Assembly (NCBI RefSeq): GCF_022898935.1 | Contig: NZ_JALIRP010000001.1 | Coordinates: forward strand, 372,001-436,000 | Source: Paenibacillus mangrovi | GTDB taxonomy: Bacteria; Bacillota; Bacilli; Paenibacillales; Paenibacillaceae | DNA: 64,000 nucleotides | Direction of reading: 5' to 3' | In this document: in pieces, positions 1 to 9,520 of the stretch | Numbering within the stretch: position 1 is the stretch's first letter | How the letters are laid out: every line of letters starts with the position of its first letter | Translations under genes and position numbers: made by a program | The notes under the pieces: model-generated | Told to the model about the DNA's origin: nothing | The model's input: the letters and a program-made list of their open reading frames with translations, nothing else | Database searches by the model: none

Positions 1-1185
1 TCCTGGGAAGCAACTTATTTCGATGTAAATGCGAAGGATCAGATGGCATTGGCGGAGAAAGCGGCAAAGATGGGAGTAGAGCTGTTCGTTATTGATGATG
101 GCTGGTTCGGTCAAAGGAACCATGACCGTGCAGGGCTTGGCGACTGGTCGACTAATCCAGAAAAGTTCCCAAATGGATTAAATGAACTGATTCATAAAGT
201 GCATGACCTTGGGATGGAGTTTGGCATCTGGGTAGAGCCGGAAGCGGTGAATCCTGATAGTGATTTATATCGCCAGCATCCGGATTGGGTTTATCATTTC
301 CCAAACCGTGATCGGACTGAGCTACGTAATCAACTAGTATTGAATATTTCAAAACCTGAAGTAAAGAGCTTTATTCTCGAGTTTATGTCGGATCTGCTTG
401 GTAACCATCATATTAAATTTATTAAATGGGATATGAACCGTACGATCACTGAGCCCGGAATGAAGGATCATCCGCTGCATCGTCAGAAGGAAATATGGAT
501 ACGTCATGTTCAGAGCCTATACGAGATATGGGCAGAACTAAGAAGAAGATTTCCACATGTAGAGTTTGAGACATGCGCTGGTGGCGGTTCGCGAATTGAT
601 CTTGGTATATTTCAGTATGCGGATCAGGCATGGCCAAGCGATAATACGGACGCATTTGATCGCTTGAGTATTCAAGAAGGTTTCTCTTATGTATATGCGC
701 CTAAGATGATGACCTGCTGGGTAACAGAATCGCCAAGCGGAATGAATCGGAGAGCGCTGTCGTTGCAGTATCGATTCCATAGCGCCATGATGGGGGCATT
801 AGGTGTTGGTGCCAATTTGAATGAGTGGAGTGAGGAACAGATTGAACAATCTGCTGAATTCATTCAGCTCTATAAACAGATTCGCCCATTAGTGCAATAC
901 GGCAAGCAATATCGTCTGCAAGCTCTAAGGAAGAAAGGAGTTACGGCTGTTCAATATGTAAATATGAGCGGCGAAGAAAGCGTTCTATTTGCATTCTTGC
1001 AATCACAGCGCTTAGGCGAGCCGCTTCCTAGACTACGATTACAAGGGCTTCAGCAGGATAAACTTTATATCATTGACCAGCTGCCAGGAGTCTGGAGTGG
1101 AAGAGCGTTAATGAATATAGGAATTGAGCTTCCGCTTCGTGGTGATTTTGACAGTCTGGTTTACCGAGTGAAAGTGAAGGAATAG
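1..1185 (+). CDS. Alpha-galactosidase, GH36 (5' end cut by window)
   Basis: This is the C-terminal part of a GH36 alpha-galactosidase, which releases terminal alpha-galactose from oligosaccharides. The frame is open from base 1 (SWEATYFDVN), so the start lies outside the window, and about 394 residues remain of a family that is usually near 730. The (beta/alpha)8 barrel is visible. The nucleophile Asp is in KWDMNR (codon at 430-432), and the acid/base Asp is in WPSDNTD (codon at 640-642), after the family motif CAGGGSRID. The C-terminal beta domain is present. No signal peptide can be judged. The GH95 gene begins about 100 bases downstream on the same strand, so the two may be cotranscribed. 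Together they would remove galactose and fucose side groups. Confidence 0.93.
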   Translation, partial: SWEATYFDVNAKDQMALAEKAAKMGVELFVIDDGWFGQRNHDRAGLGDWSTNPEKFPNGLNELIHKVHDLGMEFGIWVEPEAVNPDSDLYRQHPDWVYHFPNRDRTELRNQLVLNISKPEVKSFILEFMSDLLGNHHIKFIKWDMNRTITEPGMKDHPLHRQKEIWIRHVQSLYEIWAELRRRFPHVEFETCAGGGSRIDLGIFQYADQAWPSDNTDAFDRLSIQEGFSYVYAPKMMTCWVTESPSGMNRRALSLQYRFHSAMMGALGVGANLNEWSEEQIEQSAEFIQLYKQIRPLVQYGKQYRLQALRKKGVTAVQYVNMSGEESVLFAFLQSQRLGEPLPRLRLQGLQQDKLYIIDQLPGVWSGRALMNIGIELPLRGDFDSLVYRVKVKE

Positions 1186-1285
1186 AGTTTTAAGTACCAC
1201 AACATCGAGATTATACCTTCGTATTTTGAATTATACCCGCTTTTCAAGCAGATTCATTTCAAATACAGTAGAAGGAGAATCCAGG

Positions 1286-3595
1286 ATGGACGAATTCAAG
1301 TTATGGTACACAGAACCCGCCAAAGATTGGTCACAGGGGCTTCCGATTGGAAACGGAAGAATCGGTGCGGTCATCCACGGGGGCACGGATTCTGAGATAT
1401 GGAGCATGACAGAGATAACCTATTGGTCGGGGAAAGCGGAGGTCATTCCAAGTCAATCGAATGGGAAGGCTGACCTCGAAAAGATGAGAAAGTATTTTTT
1501 TGCGGGAGACTATGCGACAGGAGATCGGCTTGCGAAACAAGTGCTGCAGCCAAAGAAACAAAATTTCGGAACGAATTTGCCGCTTTGCAATGTTAGGTTC
1601 CAGTTTCCTCCCATAGGAGAGGCAGAGCAATTTGTCCGTGAATTAGCACTGGATCATGCGATAGCTCAATTATCGTACAAGGTAAATGGCAACACGCTCA
1701 GGCGTGAAGTATTCGCTACACATGCCGATGATATCGTCGCATCCCGACTATGGGGAGAACTTCCTGGCTCAGTTTCCTTCATTCTTAGCATCGAAGGGAC
1801 TACGGACTCTTTCATAACGGAAACGGTAAACGGCAATGAGATAAAGTTCAGAAGTCAGGCTAAAGAATATGTCCATAGTGATGGAACTTGCGGCGTGCGG
1901 AGCCAGGGTCTCGTAAAAGTAGTAGCTTCCGGCGGAACCCTCCGCTGGGAAGCGGGACAGCTGCTTGTATCCGATGCCGATGAAGTCTTTATTTACTTTG
2001 CCGTCAACACAGATTATCAAAGAGATGACAACTGGGCGGAGGCATGCGAACTTCAAGTAGAGTCTGCACTAGCCAAAGGCTATGCTCGCCTCCGAGCAGA
2101 TCACATTGCGGACTACCGCCAGCTCTATGACAAGGTCAAATTGCAGTTAGGCCATTCGGAATATGAAAGTTTGCCAACAGATAAACGTATCCATTTGTTT
2201 AAGACGGAACAAGTCGATGATCCACAGTTATTCGCTTTATTTTTACAATACGGTCGCTATTTGATGATCGCCGGATCACGAGCGGATTCTCCGCTGCCTT
2301 TACATTTACAAGGGATATGGAACGATGGCGAAGCCTGCCGTATGGGCTGGAGCTGCGACTATCATCTCGATATCAATACAGAAATGAATTACTTCCCAGC
2401 AGAAGTAACGAATCTGGGGGAGAGCCATCTTACGTTAATGCGCTTCATCGAAAATCTGTCACAGTCAGGGCGTTCTACGGCGCGTAATTTTTACGGGAGT
2501 GACGGCTGGGCTGCGCATGTATTTTCCAATGCATGGGGCTTTACGGCTCCGGGCTGGGAGACGTCTTGGGGATTGAATGTAACGGGAGGGTTATGGATTG
2601 CGACGCATATGATCGAGCACTATGAATACAGTCAGGATCGTACTTTCTTAGAAAATCATGCGTATCCCGTTCTGAAAGAAGCAGCCGCATTTTTCCTGGA
2701 TTATATGACCGTACATCCTACATATGGATGGTTGGTGACAGGTCCATCGAATTCGCCGGAAAATCATTTCTTTAGCAATGATCGAAGCCAGGGTGTGCAG
2801 CAATTGTCTATGGGGACTACCTTGGATCAGGTGCTTGTGCGGGATTTATTTACGTTTTGTCTGAAGTCATCGGAATTATTGAATGTTGACGATCCATTTC
2901 AGCAACGGCTGAAAGAGGCTATCGATATATTGCCGCCCTTGCAAATTGGCAAGAAAGGACAATTGCAAGAATGGCTGGAGGATTATGAGGAAGCCCAGCC
3001 TGAACATCGGCACTTGTCACATATGTTCGCACTATATCCAAGCCATCAGGTAACGCCGGATGAGACGCCTGAATTAAGCGCAGCCGCCAGAGTCAGTCTT
3101 GAGAAACGAATGATCCAGGAAGAGTTGGAAGACATCGAATTTACAGCAGCGCTCTTTGGATTAAATTTCGCTCGGTTGCATGATGGGGAGAGAGCTTACA
3201 AGCATATCTCTCATTTGATTGGGGAATTATGCTTTGATAATTTATTGACCTATTCTAAAGCAGGGATCGCGGGTGCTGAGACCAATATTTTCGTAATTGA
3301 CGGTAATTTTGGCGGTACAGCCGCCATTGCTGAAATGCTGCTGCAGAGTCATGCTAATGAAATTCGTCTGCTGCCTGCCTTGCCGCAATCTTGGAAGGCA
3401 GGATCGGTTACCGGCCTGCGTGCAAGAGGGAATGTGGAGGTCGACATCGCGTGGGAAAATGGTCAAATGTTAGAAGCAACGATCTATGCTCACACGAAGA
3501 GTATAATCACCGTACGATTTAGGAACGAAAAGGTATCGCTGGATGTAGAAGCAGGCGGTGTATACACATTGAATCGCCAATTGTACTTAGTCTAA
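1286..3595 (+). CDS. Alpha-L-fucosidase-like glycoside hydrolase, GH95
   Basis: The protein belongs to GH95, inverting enzymes that mostly cleave alpha-1,2-linked L-fucose; some members act on alpha-L-galactose. The N-terminal domain (WYTEPAKDW, then LPIGNGRIGA) and the C-terminal helical barrel with the SPEN motif and HRHLSHMFALYP are both typical. The start at 1286 is preferred because GAAGGAGA lies 7 bases upstream. An in-frame ATG at 1226 would add 20 residues unlike the family and has no ribosome site. The protein is then 769 residues, the usual length. There is no signal peptide, so it is probably cytoplasmic and acts on imported oligosaccharides. It follows the GH36 gene. Fucosylated xyloglucan side chains are one plausible source of substrate, by inference only. 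Confidence 0.92.
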   Translation: MDEFKLWYTEPAKDWSQGLPIGNGRIGAVIHGGTDSEIWSMTEITYWSGKAEVIPSQSNGKADLEKMRKYFFAGDYATGDRLAKQVLQPKKQNFGTNLPLCNVRFQFPPIGEAEQFVRELALDHAIAQLSYKVNGNTLRREVFATHADDIVASRLWGELPGSVSFILSIEGTTDSFITETVNGNEIKFRSQAKEYVHSDGTCGVRSQGLVKVVASGGTLRWEAGQLLVSDADEVFIYFAVNTDYQRDDNWAEACELQVESALAKGYARLRADHIADYRQLYDKVKLQLGHSEYESLPTDKRIHLFKTEQVDDPQLFALFLQYGRYLMIAGSRADSPLPLHLQGIWNDGEACRMGWSCDYHLDINTEMNYFPAEVTNLGESHLTLMRFIENLSQSGRSTARNFYGSDGWAAHVFSNAWGFTAPGWETSWGLNVTGGLWIATHMIEHYEYSQDRTFLENHAYPVLKEAAAFFLDYMTVHPTYGWLVTGPSNSPENHFFSNDRSQGVQQLSMGTTLDQVLVRDLFTFCLKSSELLNVDDPFQQRLKEAIDILPPLQIGKKGQLQEWLEDYEEAQPEHRHLSHMFALYPSHQVTPDETPELSAAARVSLEKRMIQEELEDIEFTAALFGLNFARLHDGERAYKHISHLIGELCFDNLLTYSKAGIAGAETNIFVIDGNFGGTAAIAEMLLQSHANEIRLLPALPQSWKAGSVTGLRARGNVEVDIAWENGQMLEATIYAHTKSIITVRFRNEKVSLDVEAGGVYTLNRQLYLV

Positions 3596-3708
3596 ATTCG
3601 GAAAAAATCTTTAAAGAGATAAGACAACCATAGCGATCAAAAAGCTGATTAAGCAACAGCGTATGAAAACGAGGTCAGGCGCTCATGTTATGAATGGAGG
3701 TGAACGTC

Positions 3709-3849
3709 ATGACTGGAAGAAACAACAAGCCGAAGAACAACGGACCTGCCTCTTCTCCTGGACGGCTCGATCAATTCGGTGAGAAGCTGACAGGGGATGA
3801 AGGAAACAAACCGATGAACCCAGGTAAAAACAAAGGAAAGAGCTGCTGA
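3709..3849 (+). CDS. Small Asn/Lys/Gly/Pro-rich protein, unknown
   Basis: This is a 46-residue ORF starting MTGRNNKPKNN and ending GKNKGKSC. A strong GGAGGTGA at 3697-3703 lies 5 bases before the ATG, and a good intrinsic terminator follows at 3887. These two signals are the main reason to call it real. The protein is hydrophilic, basic and probably disordered, with no membrane segment. Its size and composition recall the minor small acid-soluble spore proteins of Bacillales, but I cannot match it to a named Ssp family. It sits between the GH95 gene and the large secreted protein and appears to be its own short unit. Confidence 0.6.
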   Translation: MTGRNNKPKNNGPASSPGRLDQFGEKLTGDEGNKPMNPGKNKGKSC

Positions 3850-3886
3850 GTGAAGATCTCAGCCATTTTTCAGAGAGATTTCAAAG

Positions 3887-3929
3887 AAAAGAAACGGCGC
3901 CTTTAAACCGCAGCCGTTTCTTTTCTTTA
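3887..3929 (+). terminator. Intrinsic terminator after the 46-residue ORF
   Basis: Twelve-base arms (AAAAGAAACGGC at 3887-3898 and its exact complement at 3913-3924) enclose a 14-base loop, and a T-rich tail follows. It ends the short transcription unit carrying the small ORF. Confidence 0.8.
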
Positions 3930-4145
3930 TGCAGGTTTAATCTTGTCTACGCGCATGGAGTAAGATCATCTTCTATTCCATGTTTGTCTTTTTGGAGATA
4001 TGTGCAGATTTTGGAGTTCAAATTGTTCAAAAAATCGGAGTTTTTCATTTTTCTTGTGTATACAGTTATTTGAAATTCGGATTAAGATAGTGCCAGTTAA
4101 ACTGAATCCGCTTCTTCTCGCTTGGCCAGTGAACAACTAGCAAAT

Positions 4146-4159
4146 GGAAAGCGCTATCA
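4146..4159 (+). promoter_or_regulatory. Candidate catabolite-response (cre-like) site
   Basis: GGAAAGCGCTATCA matches the CcpA consensus TGWAANCGNTNWCA at 13 of 14 positions. It lies about 140 bases upstream of the large secreted protein. The 448-base gap from 3850 to 4297 otherwise holds the terminator at 3887, an AT-rich possible promoter (TATAGT near 4190) and an orphan Shine-Dalgarno at 4206. Carbon catabolite repression of the secreted protein would fit, but this is inferred from the match alone. Confidence 0.5.
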
Positions 4160-4205
4160 CAAATCCTGAGTACAGGTACTTTTGTTTTTTTATAGTAATA
4201 ATTTG

Positions 4206-4281
4206 AAAGGAGGTGATGATTTATATATTTATAGCGTTGCTTAAGTTAAAAGAATACTTGCTTCAAAAGCCAAAATGTTAA
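4206..4281 (+). other. Perfect Shine-Dalgarno with possible 21-codon leader ORF
   Basis: AAAGGAGGTGATGATT at 4206-4220 closely follows the anti-SD complement. The only nearby ATG (4216) is 2 bases after GGAGG, which is tighter than normal. It would encode 21 hydrophobic residues, and its TAA at 4279-4281 touches the AAGGAG used by the secreted-protein gene. It could be a leader peptide that couples translation, or a decayed gene start. Weakly supported. Confidence 0.25.
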
Positions 4282-4297
4282 AGGAGTTTGATGGATT

Positions 4298-7200
4298 ATG
4301 CAAACCAAACGAAGACTTTTATCAACTATTCTAACCTTATGTTATTTCGTAACAGTATCGCTTACGTCATATGTTGCGGCGGCGCCGGCAACAGGTGCCT
4401 CTCCGGGAAATCTTGCATATAACGCCACCGTAACGGGGTCCAATTATGATTCAACCGGTCAAAGTACCGGTGGTTGGTGGGGAGGCTCCCCATTTTCACT
4501 CCAAAACATAACAAGCGGCACATTAAATACAGATTTATGGGTTGCACCGCACGTTAGCGGCACTTCCGGCACTCCCGGCGATACTGCCTCCGTATATCTT
4601 CTCATCGATTTAGGAACAGAAAAAACGATGAATGTCATAAAAATTTGGAATTATTATAGGAATCACCCAGCATCAGGCCTAAGAACATATCATAACCAGA
4701 TTGTTCAGCTTTCGGCAGACGGCATCAACTGGGTCAACGTATTCAATCAGGATGTCAACGATGTCGCTCATCAGGATCCGAAGGACTCGAATCAGACATT
4801 TGCAAACGAAACTCTTGTAAACGGAACCATCACGGGTGTTTCGGCCGGAAATGACGCCGAATATCAGGAGGATACAAATGCCGGCGGTCATCAGATTGAC
4901 TTTGCGCCGACAACTGCACGTTACATCAGATGGTGGTCTGGCGGTGAAACCGGCACAATCTCCAACAATAACCTTCCGCAGATGGTCCAACTACAAGCAT
5001 ACTATATGAACACCGTCACTTATGATTATAATGACGGAGTTAACCCTTCAACTACTGTAAATGTAAGCAGCGACACAGTATTAACCAAGCCAAACGACCC
5101 CGTTTCCCAAACATTGGGTCAGGTTTTCGACGGATGGACGGTGGATGTTGCCGGCGGAACAGCGTGGGATTTCTCTCAGCCGGTAACAGGTGACATGAAG
5201 CTTGTGGCTAATTGGAAAACCGTCCCTGTATACACCGTTAAATTTTCTTACAGCGAGAATGCGGAACCAATGACTGTAAAGGTCACGAAAGGCAATACGG
5301 TGACCCCTCCTGAAGGTCTAACAAGCGATGGTATGGTTTTGGCAGGATGGAAGCTTAAGGGCGTGCCCTATGATTTTTCTACTCCGATTATAAAGGATGT
5401 AACTCTGGCAGCGATATGGGTACCTGTGCCCAGTCAAGACGCTTATGTAATTCCGGCAGGCGTGTTGAATATTGTGCTAAACAGCGCTGGTCAGATTACA
5501 AAACTTATCAACACTCTTGACGGCACCGACTATGTTACAACTAATCCGGACGGCAAGGCGTCGTATCTGATGTCCCTGATTGTGAACAATGCTCCGCAGT
5601 ATCCAACAGCGGTACATTATGCGAAAGGAAACGGGACCTTAACCTTGGATTTTGCCTCTGTGAAGGGAAAGGCTACCGTAAATATTGATAAAAAGGGCGG
5701 CTATACCACCTTTACGCTGACAGATTTGAAATTACCGTCAGAATGGTCTGCGCAGGCAGTATTGTGGGGTCCCATCAAGATTGGCATTAAATCAGGCGGT
5801 CAGGTTGCAGGTGTTGCATACAACGACAAATTCGGCATTGGTATTCATAGCTTGAACAATAAGACCGTCGGTGGTTGGCCGGTTGAATTTAACAATTTAA
5901 GCTACCCATCGGATCTTCCGAACGTTAACGGATACTTAAATCCCCTCGATACCAGAGGTTTCAACAATATCGCGGCTGCTTTCAGCACATGGGGCAGTGC
6001 GTTGCAGGCATACACATGGGATTATACTAAGCCAACCGAGCGTAAGGTTCAGGAATGGAATGCCGCTTCACCTACGCGCACCATTCCCGCGCTTACCGGT
6101 GATTACGCAGGCGATGCGAGCATGATAGGCTCCTCTATTGCCTTGTTCGGAACAAGAACTCCTAACATTTTAAACGTTTTATCCAACATAGAGGTAAATG
6201 AAGGCTTGCCGCACCCGACGATTAACGGTAAGTGGCAAAAGACCTCTCAGGAAACAGCGCAGGATTTCTTGGTATTTACCGATAATATGTACAATAATAT
6301 TGTAAATGACTCGAAAATGGCCCTTGACGCAGGTATTAATTACATCTACGGGCAATACGGTGCGTCAGGCCCGTGGATTACAGACGGTGGTTTCCAATTT
6401 AACGGCAACTTCGGCGGTTCCGATGCTGCGGCAAAACAGATGGTAGACACCGCAGCAAGCTACGGAGTTAAGGTGGGTGTTCATACCTTGTCGAACGAGA
6501 TTTCCCCAGGCGATGCGACATATATCCAGCCCCTTGCTAGTGCCGGACTCGCAAGCGCAGGCATTGCGCATCTGACAAGACCGATGTCGGATACCGACAC
6601 TACCGTATATATCGATAACGGCAAGGAATTCTCACCGGCTGCTGTCAGCGCAGCAGATTCAAACAGCGTTCTTATTGACAATGAAATGATAGCATTTAGC
6701 ACCTGCACTCAAGTGAGTGACAACGAATGGCAATTGACAGGCGTTGTACGCGGTTATCGTGCAACTACGGTAAGCGCTCATGATACAGGAGCTGCTGCTA
6801 AGCTGCTTTGGTTTTATTATGATAGATATATTGCGGATATGGAATTGAATAAGCAGATGACTGACCGGATGGTGGACATATTTAATAACGTAGGTGTCCA
6901 TGCAATGTCTTATGATGCACTTGAGGCAACCAAAATGACAACTTACGGTCCTCTTCAATTCAGCGAATTTCCTATCGCAGTTTATAATCGTATAAATGAA
7001 GCGGGAAACAAAGACGGATTTATAACAGAAGCAAGTGATATGGGCTCAAATTTGTGGGATGTGCAATCTAGAATCAGCTGGGGAGAATCCGATACCCCGG
7101 TCAACCTCATTTCCAATTACTTGGAATTCTACGGTCTAAACTTTATGCCGAAAATGCTTGGCTGGACATACACCCACGGAAATCATGGAGCTTCCAACGA

Positions 7201-7783
7201 GCCCAACCTGCTTATGAACCTTGCTATGAAGGCCGGTTGGAATGCCGGAACCGGTTGGTATGTTACTGCAAGCACATTTCAACAGAGACCTTACATGGCA
7301 AAGGAAATCAAACTTTGGAATAATGCGATAAAACATGGCGCGTTTGTTGTAGGCGGCGATTTCACGTCTGCGGTCCAGGCTGATATGAGAAAATCATGGT
7401 CTAACGGTAAAATATGGAGGATAACCGAGGTTGTACCGGATCAGCAATGGACCTTGCAACAGGTTACCAAAGACACTAACTTCACTCCTATCGGAAACCC
7501 CATAACCCTGCATGCAACAAACAATATTAATGTTGTGCAATCCGCAAACGGCGATATTGCCACCAGCACAAGTCTTGACTACTCAAGGGCGCACAGCAGC
7601 GACACTGTGAAGATTTATACCCAGGCATATTCAGGCTTTCAGCTTGTCGAAGCCACTTTGACGGTTACAGGCGCGGATAACACCGTATATCCGATAACGG
7701 CAAGCGGTGACGGTACTTACACATTCCAAATGCCGTCGCAGGACGTGACGATAACGGCACAGTTTAGCAAAGTTAAGAACTAA
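4298..7783 (+). CDS. Large secreted multidomain protein, probable glycosidase
   Basis: This is an 1161-residue exported protein. A Sec signal peptide covers about residues 1-30 (basic MQTKRR start, then a hydrophobic stretch ending VAAAP). A discoidin (F5/8 type C)-like carbohydrate-binding region spans about 36-236. Two InlB B-repeat-like modules follow (about 239-378), each ending in a GW...W pattern. A beta-sandwich-like segment (about 385-560) precedes a probable TIM-barrel core (about 640-1000) with phrases such as GVKVGVHTLSNE, SYDALEA and GFITEASDMG; these carry acidic residues that could be catalytic. Another repeat-like module closes the protein at about 1085-1161. I cannot assign a GH family. 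AAGGAG lies 11 bases before the ATG. It is monocistronic, with a terminator on its right side. The adjacent LplABC-type importer may take up its products. Confidence 0.75.
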   Translation: MQTKRRLLSTILTLCYFVTVSLTSYVAAAPATGASPGNLAYNATVTGSNYDSTGQSTGGWWGGSPFSLQNITSGTLNTDLWVAPHVSGTSGTPGDTASVYLLIDLGTEKTMNVIKIWNYYRNHPASGLRTYHNQIVQLSADGINWVNVFNQDVNDVAHQDPKDSNQTFANETLVNGTITGVSAGNDAEYQEDTNAGGHQIDFAPTTARYIRWWSGGETGTISNNNLPQMVQLQAYYMNTVTYDYNDGVNPSTTVNVSSDTVLTKPNDPVSQTLGQVFDGWTVDVAGGTAWDFSQPVTGDMKLVANWKTVPVYTVKFSYSENAEPMTVKVTKGNTVTPPEGLTSDGMVLAGWKLKGVPYDFSTPIIKDVTLAAIWVPVPSQDAYVIPAGVLNIVLNSAGQITKLINTLDGTDYVTTNPDGKASYLMSLIVNNAPQYPTAVHYAKGNGTLTLDFASVKGKATVNIDKKGGYTTFTLTDLKLPSEWSAQAVLWGPIKIGIKSGGQVAGVAYNDKFGIGIHSLNNKTVGGWPVEFNNLSYPSDLPNVNGYLNPLDTRGFNNIAAAFSTWGSALQAYTWDYTKPTERKVQEWNAASPTRTIPALTGDYAGDASMIGSSIALFGTRTPNILNVLSNIEVNEGLPHPTINGKWQKTSQETAQDFLVFTDNMYNNIVNDSKMALDAGINYIYGQYGASGPWITDGGFQFNGNFGGSDAAAKQMVDTAASYGVKVGVHTLSNEISPGDATYIQPLASAGLASAGIAHLTRPMSDTDTTVYIDNGKEFSPAAVSAADSNSVLIDNEMIAFSTCTQVSDNEWQLTGVVRGYRATTVSAHDTGAAAKLLWFYYDRYIADMELNKQMTDRMVDIFNNVGVHAMSYDALEATKMTTYGPLQFSEFPIAVYNRINEAGNKDGFITEASDMGSNLWDVQSRISWGESDTPVNLISNYLEFYGLNFMPKMLGWTYTHGNHGASNEPNLLMNLAMKAGWNAGTGWYVTASTFQQRPYMAKEIKLWNNAIKHGAFVVGGDFTSAVQADMRKSWSNGKIWRITEVVPDQQWTLQQVTKDTNFTPIGNPITLHATNNINVVQSANGDIATSTSLDYSRAHSSDTVKIYTQAYSGFQLVEATLTVTGADNTVYPITASGDGTYTFQMPSQDVTITAQFSKVKN

Positions 7784-7794
7784 ATCATAAAACC

Positions 7795-7829
7795 AAGAGA
7801 GCCCTGCTGCAGCGCCGCAGGGCTCTCTT
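7795..7829. terminator. Bidirectional terminator between convergent genes
   Basis: A 13-bp perfect stem (AAGAGAGCCCTGC with its complement at 7817-7829) encloses a 9-base loop. It sits between the stop of the secreted protein (plus strand) and the stop of the solute-binding protein (minus strand). It probably serves both. Confidence 0.85.
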
Positions 7830-7881
7830 ATTTGCACCCAACATGGGCGATTCATTAACTATAGATATGAATTTGTATTCC

Positions 7882-9456
7882 TTATTTTTGTGCGGCTTTC
7901 CAGGTGTCGATTTGCTTCTGCATTTCCGTTAGTATTTTATCGGCGCCCGCAGCATTCATTTTCTTCAAGAACTCGTTATATTTCTCTTCGCTGGTCACAC
8001 CGAGCTCGATGCCTCTGTAGTACTCGTCAAATACAGCACTTGTTTTACCGATTTCCGCTTTAACCGGTTCCGCATCGAAGGAGAAGCCGAGCAGTTTCGA
8101 CGGTTCTGCAGTTTCGTTCAGTTTTTTCGTATCTTCCCAGACGGTTTTCGGCATACCTTCCTGGATATAGGCGAGGAAGTTGGATGCGAACATCCACGGC
8201 ACTTGCGGGTTGTAAGCTTGTTGGTTCGAACCGGCGACCATGTAGCCATCGTTATTGATCTTGAAGTGGTCATCTTTGATGCCGAAGTTGAGCAGGTTGA
8301 ACAGCTCGACGTCTGTGTTCAAGAGCTCCAGCAACATCATCGCTCTTTCCGGGTTTTTCGACGTACGGCTGATCGCGTGCATCGTAGCGATAATTCCGTT
8401 TGTCGTCAGATGCGCTTTGGAAGTCGGAGCGTTGACATACGGCTCGCCGCCCAACGATGAGGCAAGCACATCTCCGCCTGGTTTGTAGGCGCCGCCGATG
8501 TCCATGATCCACTTGCCCGCTTTCCCGTCAGCCCAATCGTCTTGCTTCTTGGAGATGCGTTCTTTGGAATTCATGTAGCCTTTGGCGTTCCAATCTCTCA
8601 TGACCGCGGCGAACTTCTTGAACTCATCGGTTTCGAACTGGTTGACAACCTTCAGGGAGTCATCGTTGTAAAACACGGCGCCGGGGATATTGATACCCGA
8701 AATGGTTTCGAAGGTGAACATATCCTGAATTTGCGTTAACGCTGTAATGAATGCTTTTTCCGGATGGTCTTTCTTGACCGCTTGAATGTACGGCTCGAGC
8801 AGGTTCATCGTATCCGCGCTCAGTTTACCGCCAACGCTGCTGATGTCGAATCCGTATTTTTCCGCGAGCGCTTTCGAAGTGGATACTTCGGGTGTTCGGG
8901 CGGAAATTTGATAGTTAATGTAGCCGTAAATTTTGCCGTTGACGCGAGTTGCATCCCAGAAATTTTTCGGTATGGCGGCATAGGATTTCGGAGCATACTG
9001 CGCAAGCAAATCATCCAGCGGCAGGAAGGCTCCCTTCGCGACGTTCTGGGTGTAGTTGTTGATCCAGTTGGAAGTAAAGGCTAGGTCGTAAGGCTCGCCG
9101 GAGGCGATGATCACTTTCATCTTTTGATCGTAATCGCCAAACGAGATCGGCTTAAAGTCGATGGTGGCGTTAATTTTTTGTTTCACGACTTTGTTCACTT
9201 CGGAAAACACTTTGTCTTGCTCAGCTTGAGGCCAGTTACCAGGGAAATACCAAGTTAGTGTGACGTCAGGCAAATCTCCGGCTGTATTTCCGTTCCCGGA
9301 GGGGCTGGTGTTTGAAGTGGAAGCTGGCTGCGATGCGTTTGACGAACCGGCCTTCTCTTTGTCTGTGTCTCCGCATGCGCCAAGCAACAGGCTGAATATA
9401 AGAATCAAGATTGTTGTCATGATACCGGTTCTGATAAGACGGGTGCGTCTTTGCAT
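7882..9456 (-). CDS. ABC transporter solute-binding lipoprotein (LplA type)
   Basis: This 524-residue extracellular solute-binding protein belongs to the family-1, LplA/YtcQ-like group used for oligosaccharides in Paenibacillaceae. A lipoprotein signal is clear: a basic N-terminus, a hydrophobic stretch, then lipobox LLGAC with Cys at about residue 27, followed by a Ser/Asn/Gly-rich linker. GGGAGG lies 8 bases before the ATG. It is the last gene of a minus-strand unit whose first two genes are the permeases. No ATPase is encoded here; such systems usually share the MsmX-type ATPase encoded elsewhere. The substrate is not evident, but the neighbouring secreted glycosidase-like protein suggests a glycan fragment. 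Confidence 0.92.
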   Translation of the reverse strand: MQRRTRLIRTGIMTTILILIFSLLLGACGDTDKEKAGSSNASQPASTSNTSPSGNGNTAGDLPDVTLTWYFPGNWPQAEQDKVFSEVNKVVKQKINATIDFKPISFGDYDQKMKVIIASGEPYDLAFTSNWINNYTQNVAKGAFLPLDDLLAQYAPKSYAAIPKNFWDATRVNGKIYGYINYQISARTPEVSTSKALAEKYGFDISSVGGKLSADTMNLLEPYIQAVKKDHPEKAFITALTQIQDMFTFETISGINIPGAVFYNDDSLKVVNQFETDEFKKFAAVMRDWNAKGYMNSKERISKKQDDWADGKAGKWIMDIGGAYKPGGDVLASSLGGEPYVNAPTSKAHLTTNGIIATMHAISRTSKNPERAMMLLELLNTDVELFNLLNFGIKDDHFKINNDGYMVAGSNQQAYNPQVPWMFASNFLAYIQEGMPKTVWEDTKKLNETAEPSKLLGFSFDAEPVKAEIGKTSAVFDEYYRGIELGVTSEEKYNEFLKKMNAAGADKILTEMQKQIDTWKAAQK

Positions 9457-9520
9457 TTTTTGAATCCTCCCTTTGTCGTAAGTGTTTTATTCTTAAAATG
9501 AACTGAGGTCCATGTTTAAG

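Noticed and set aside
1226..1285. Upstream start of the GH95 gene
   Set aside because: The 20 extra residues are unlike the family, and the ribosome site fits the ATG at 1286.
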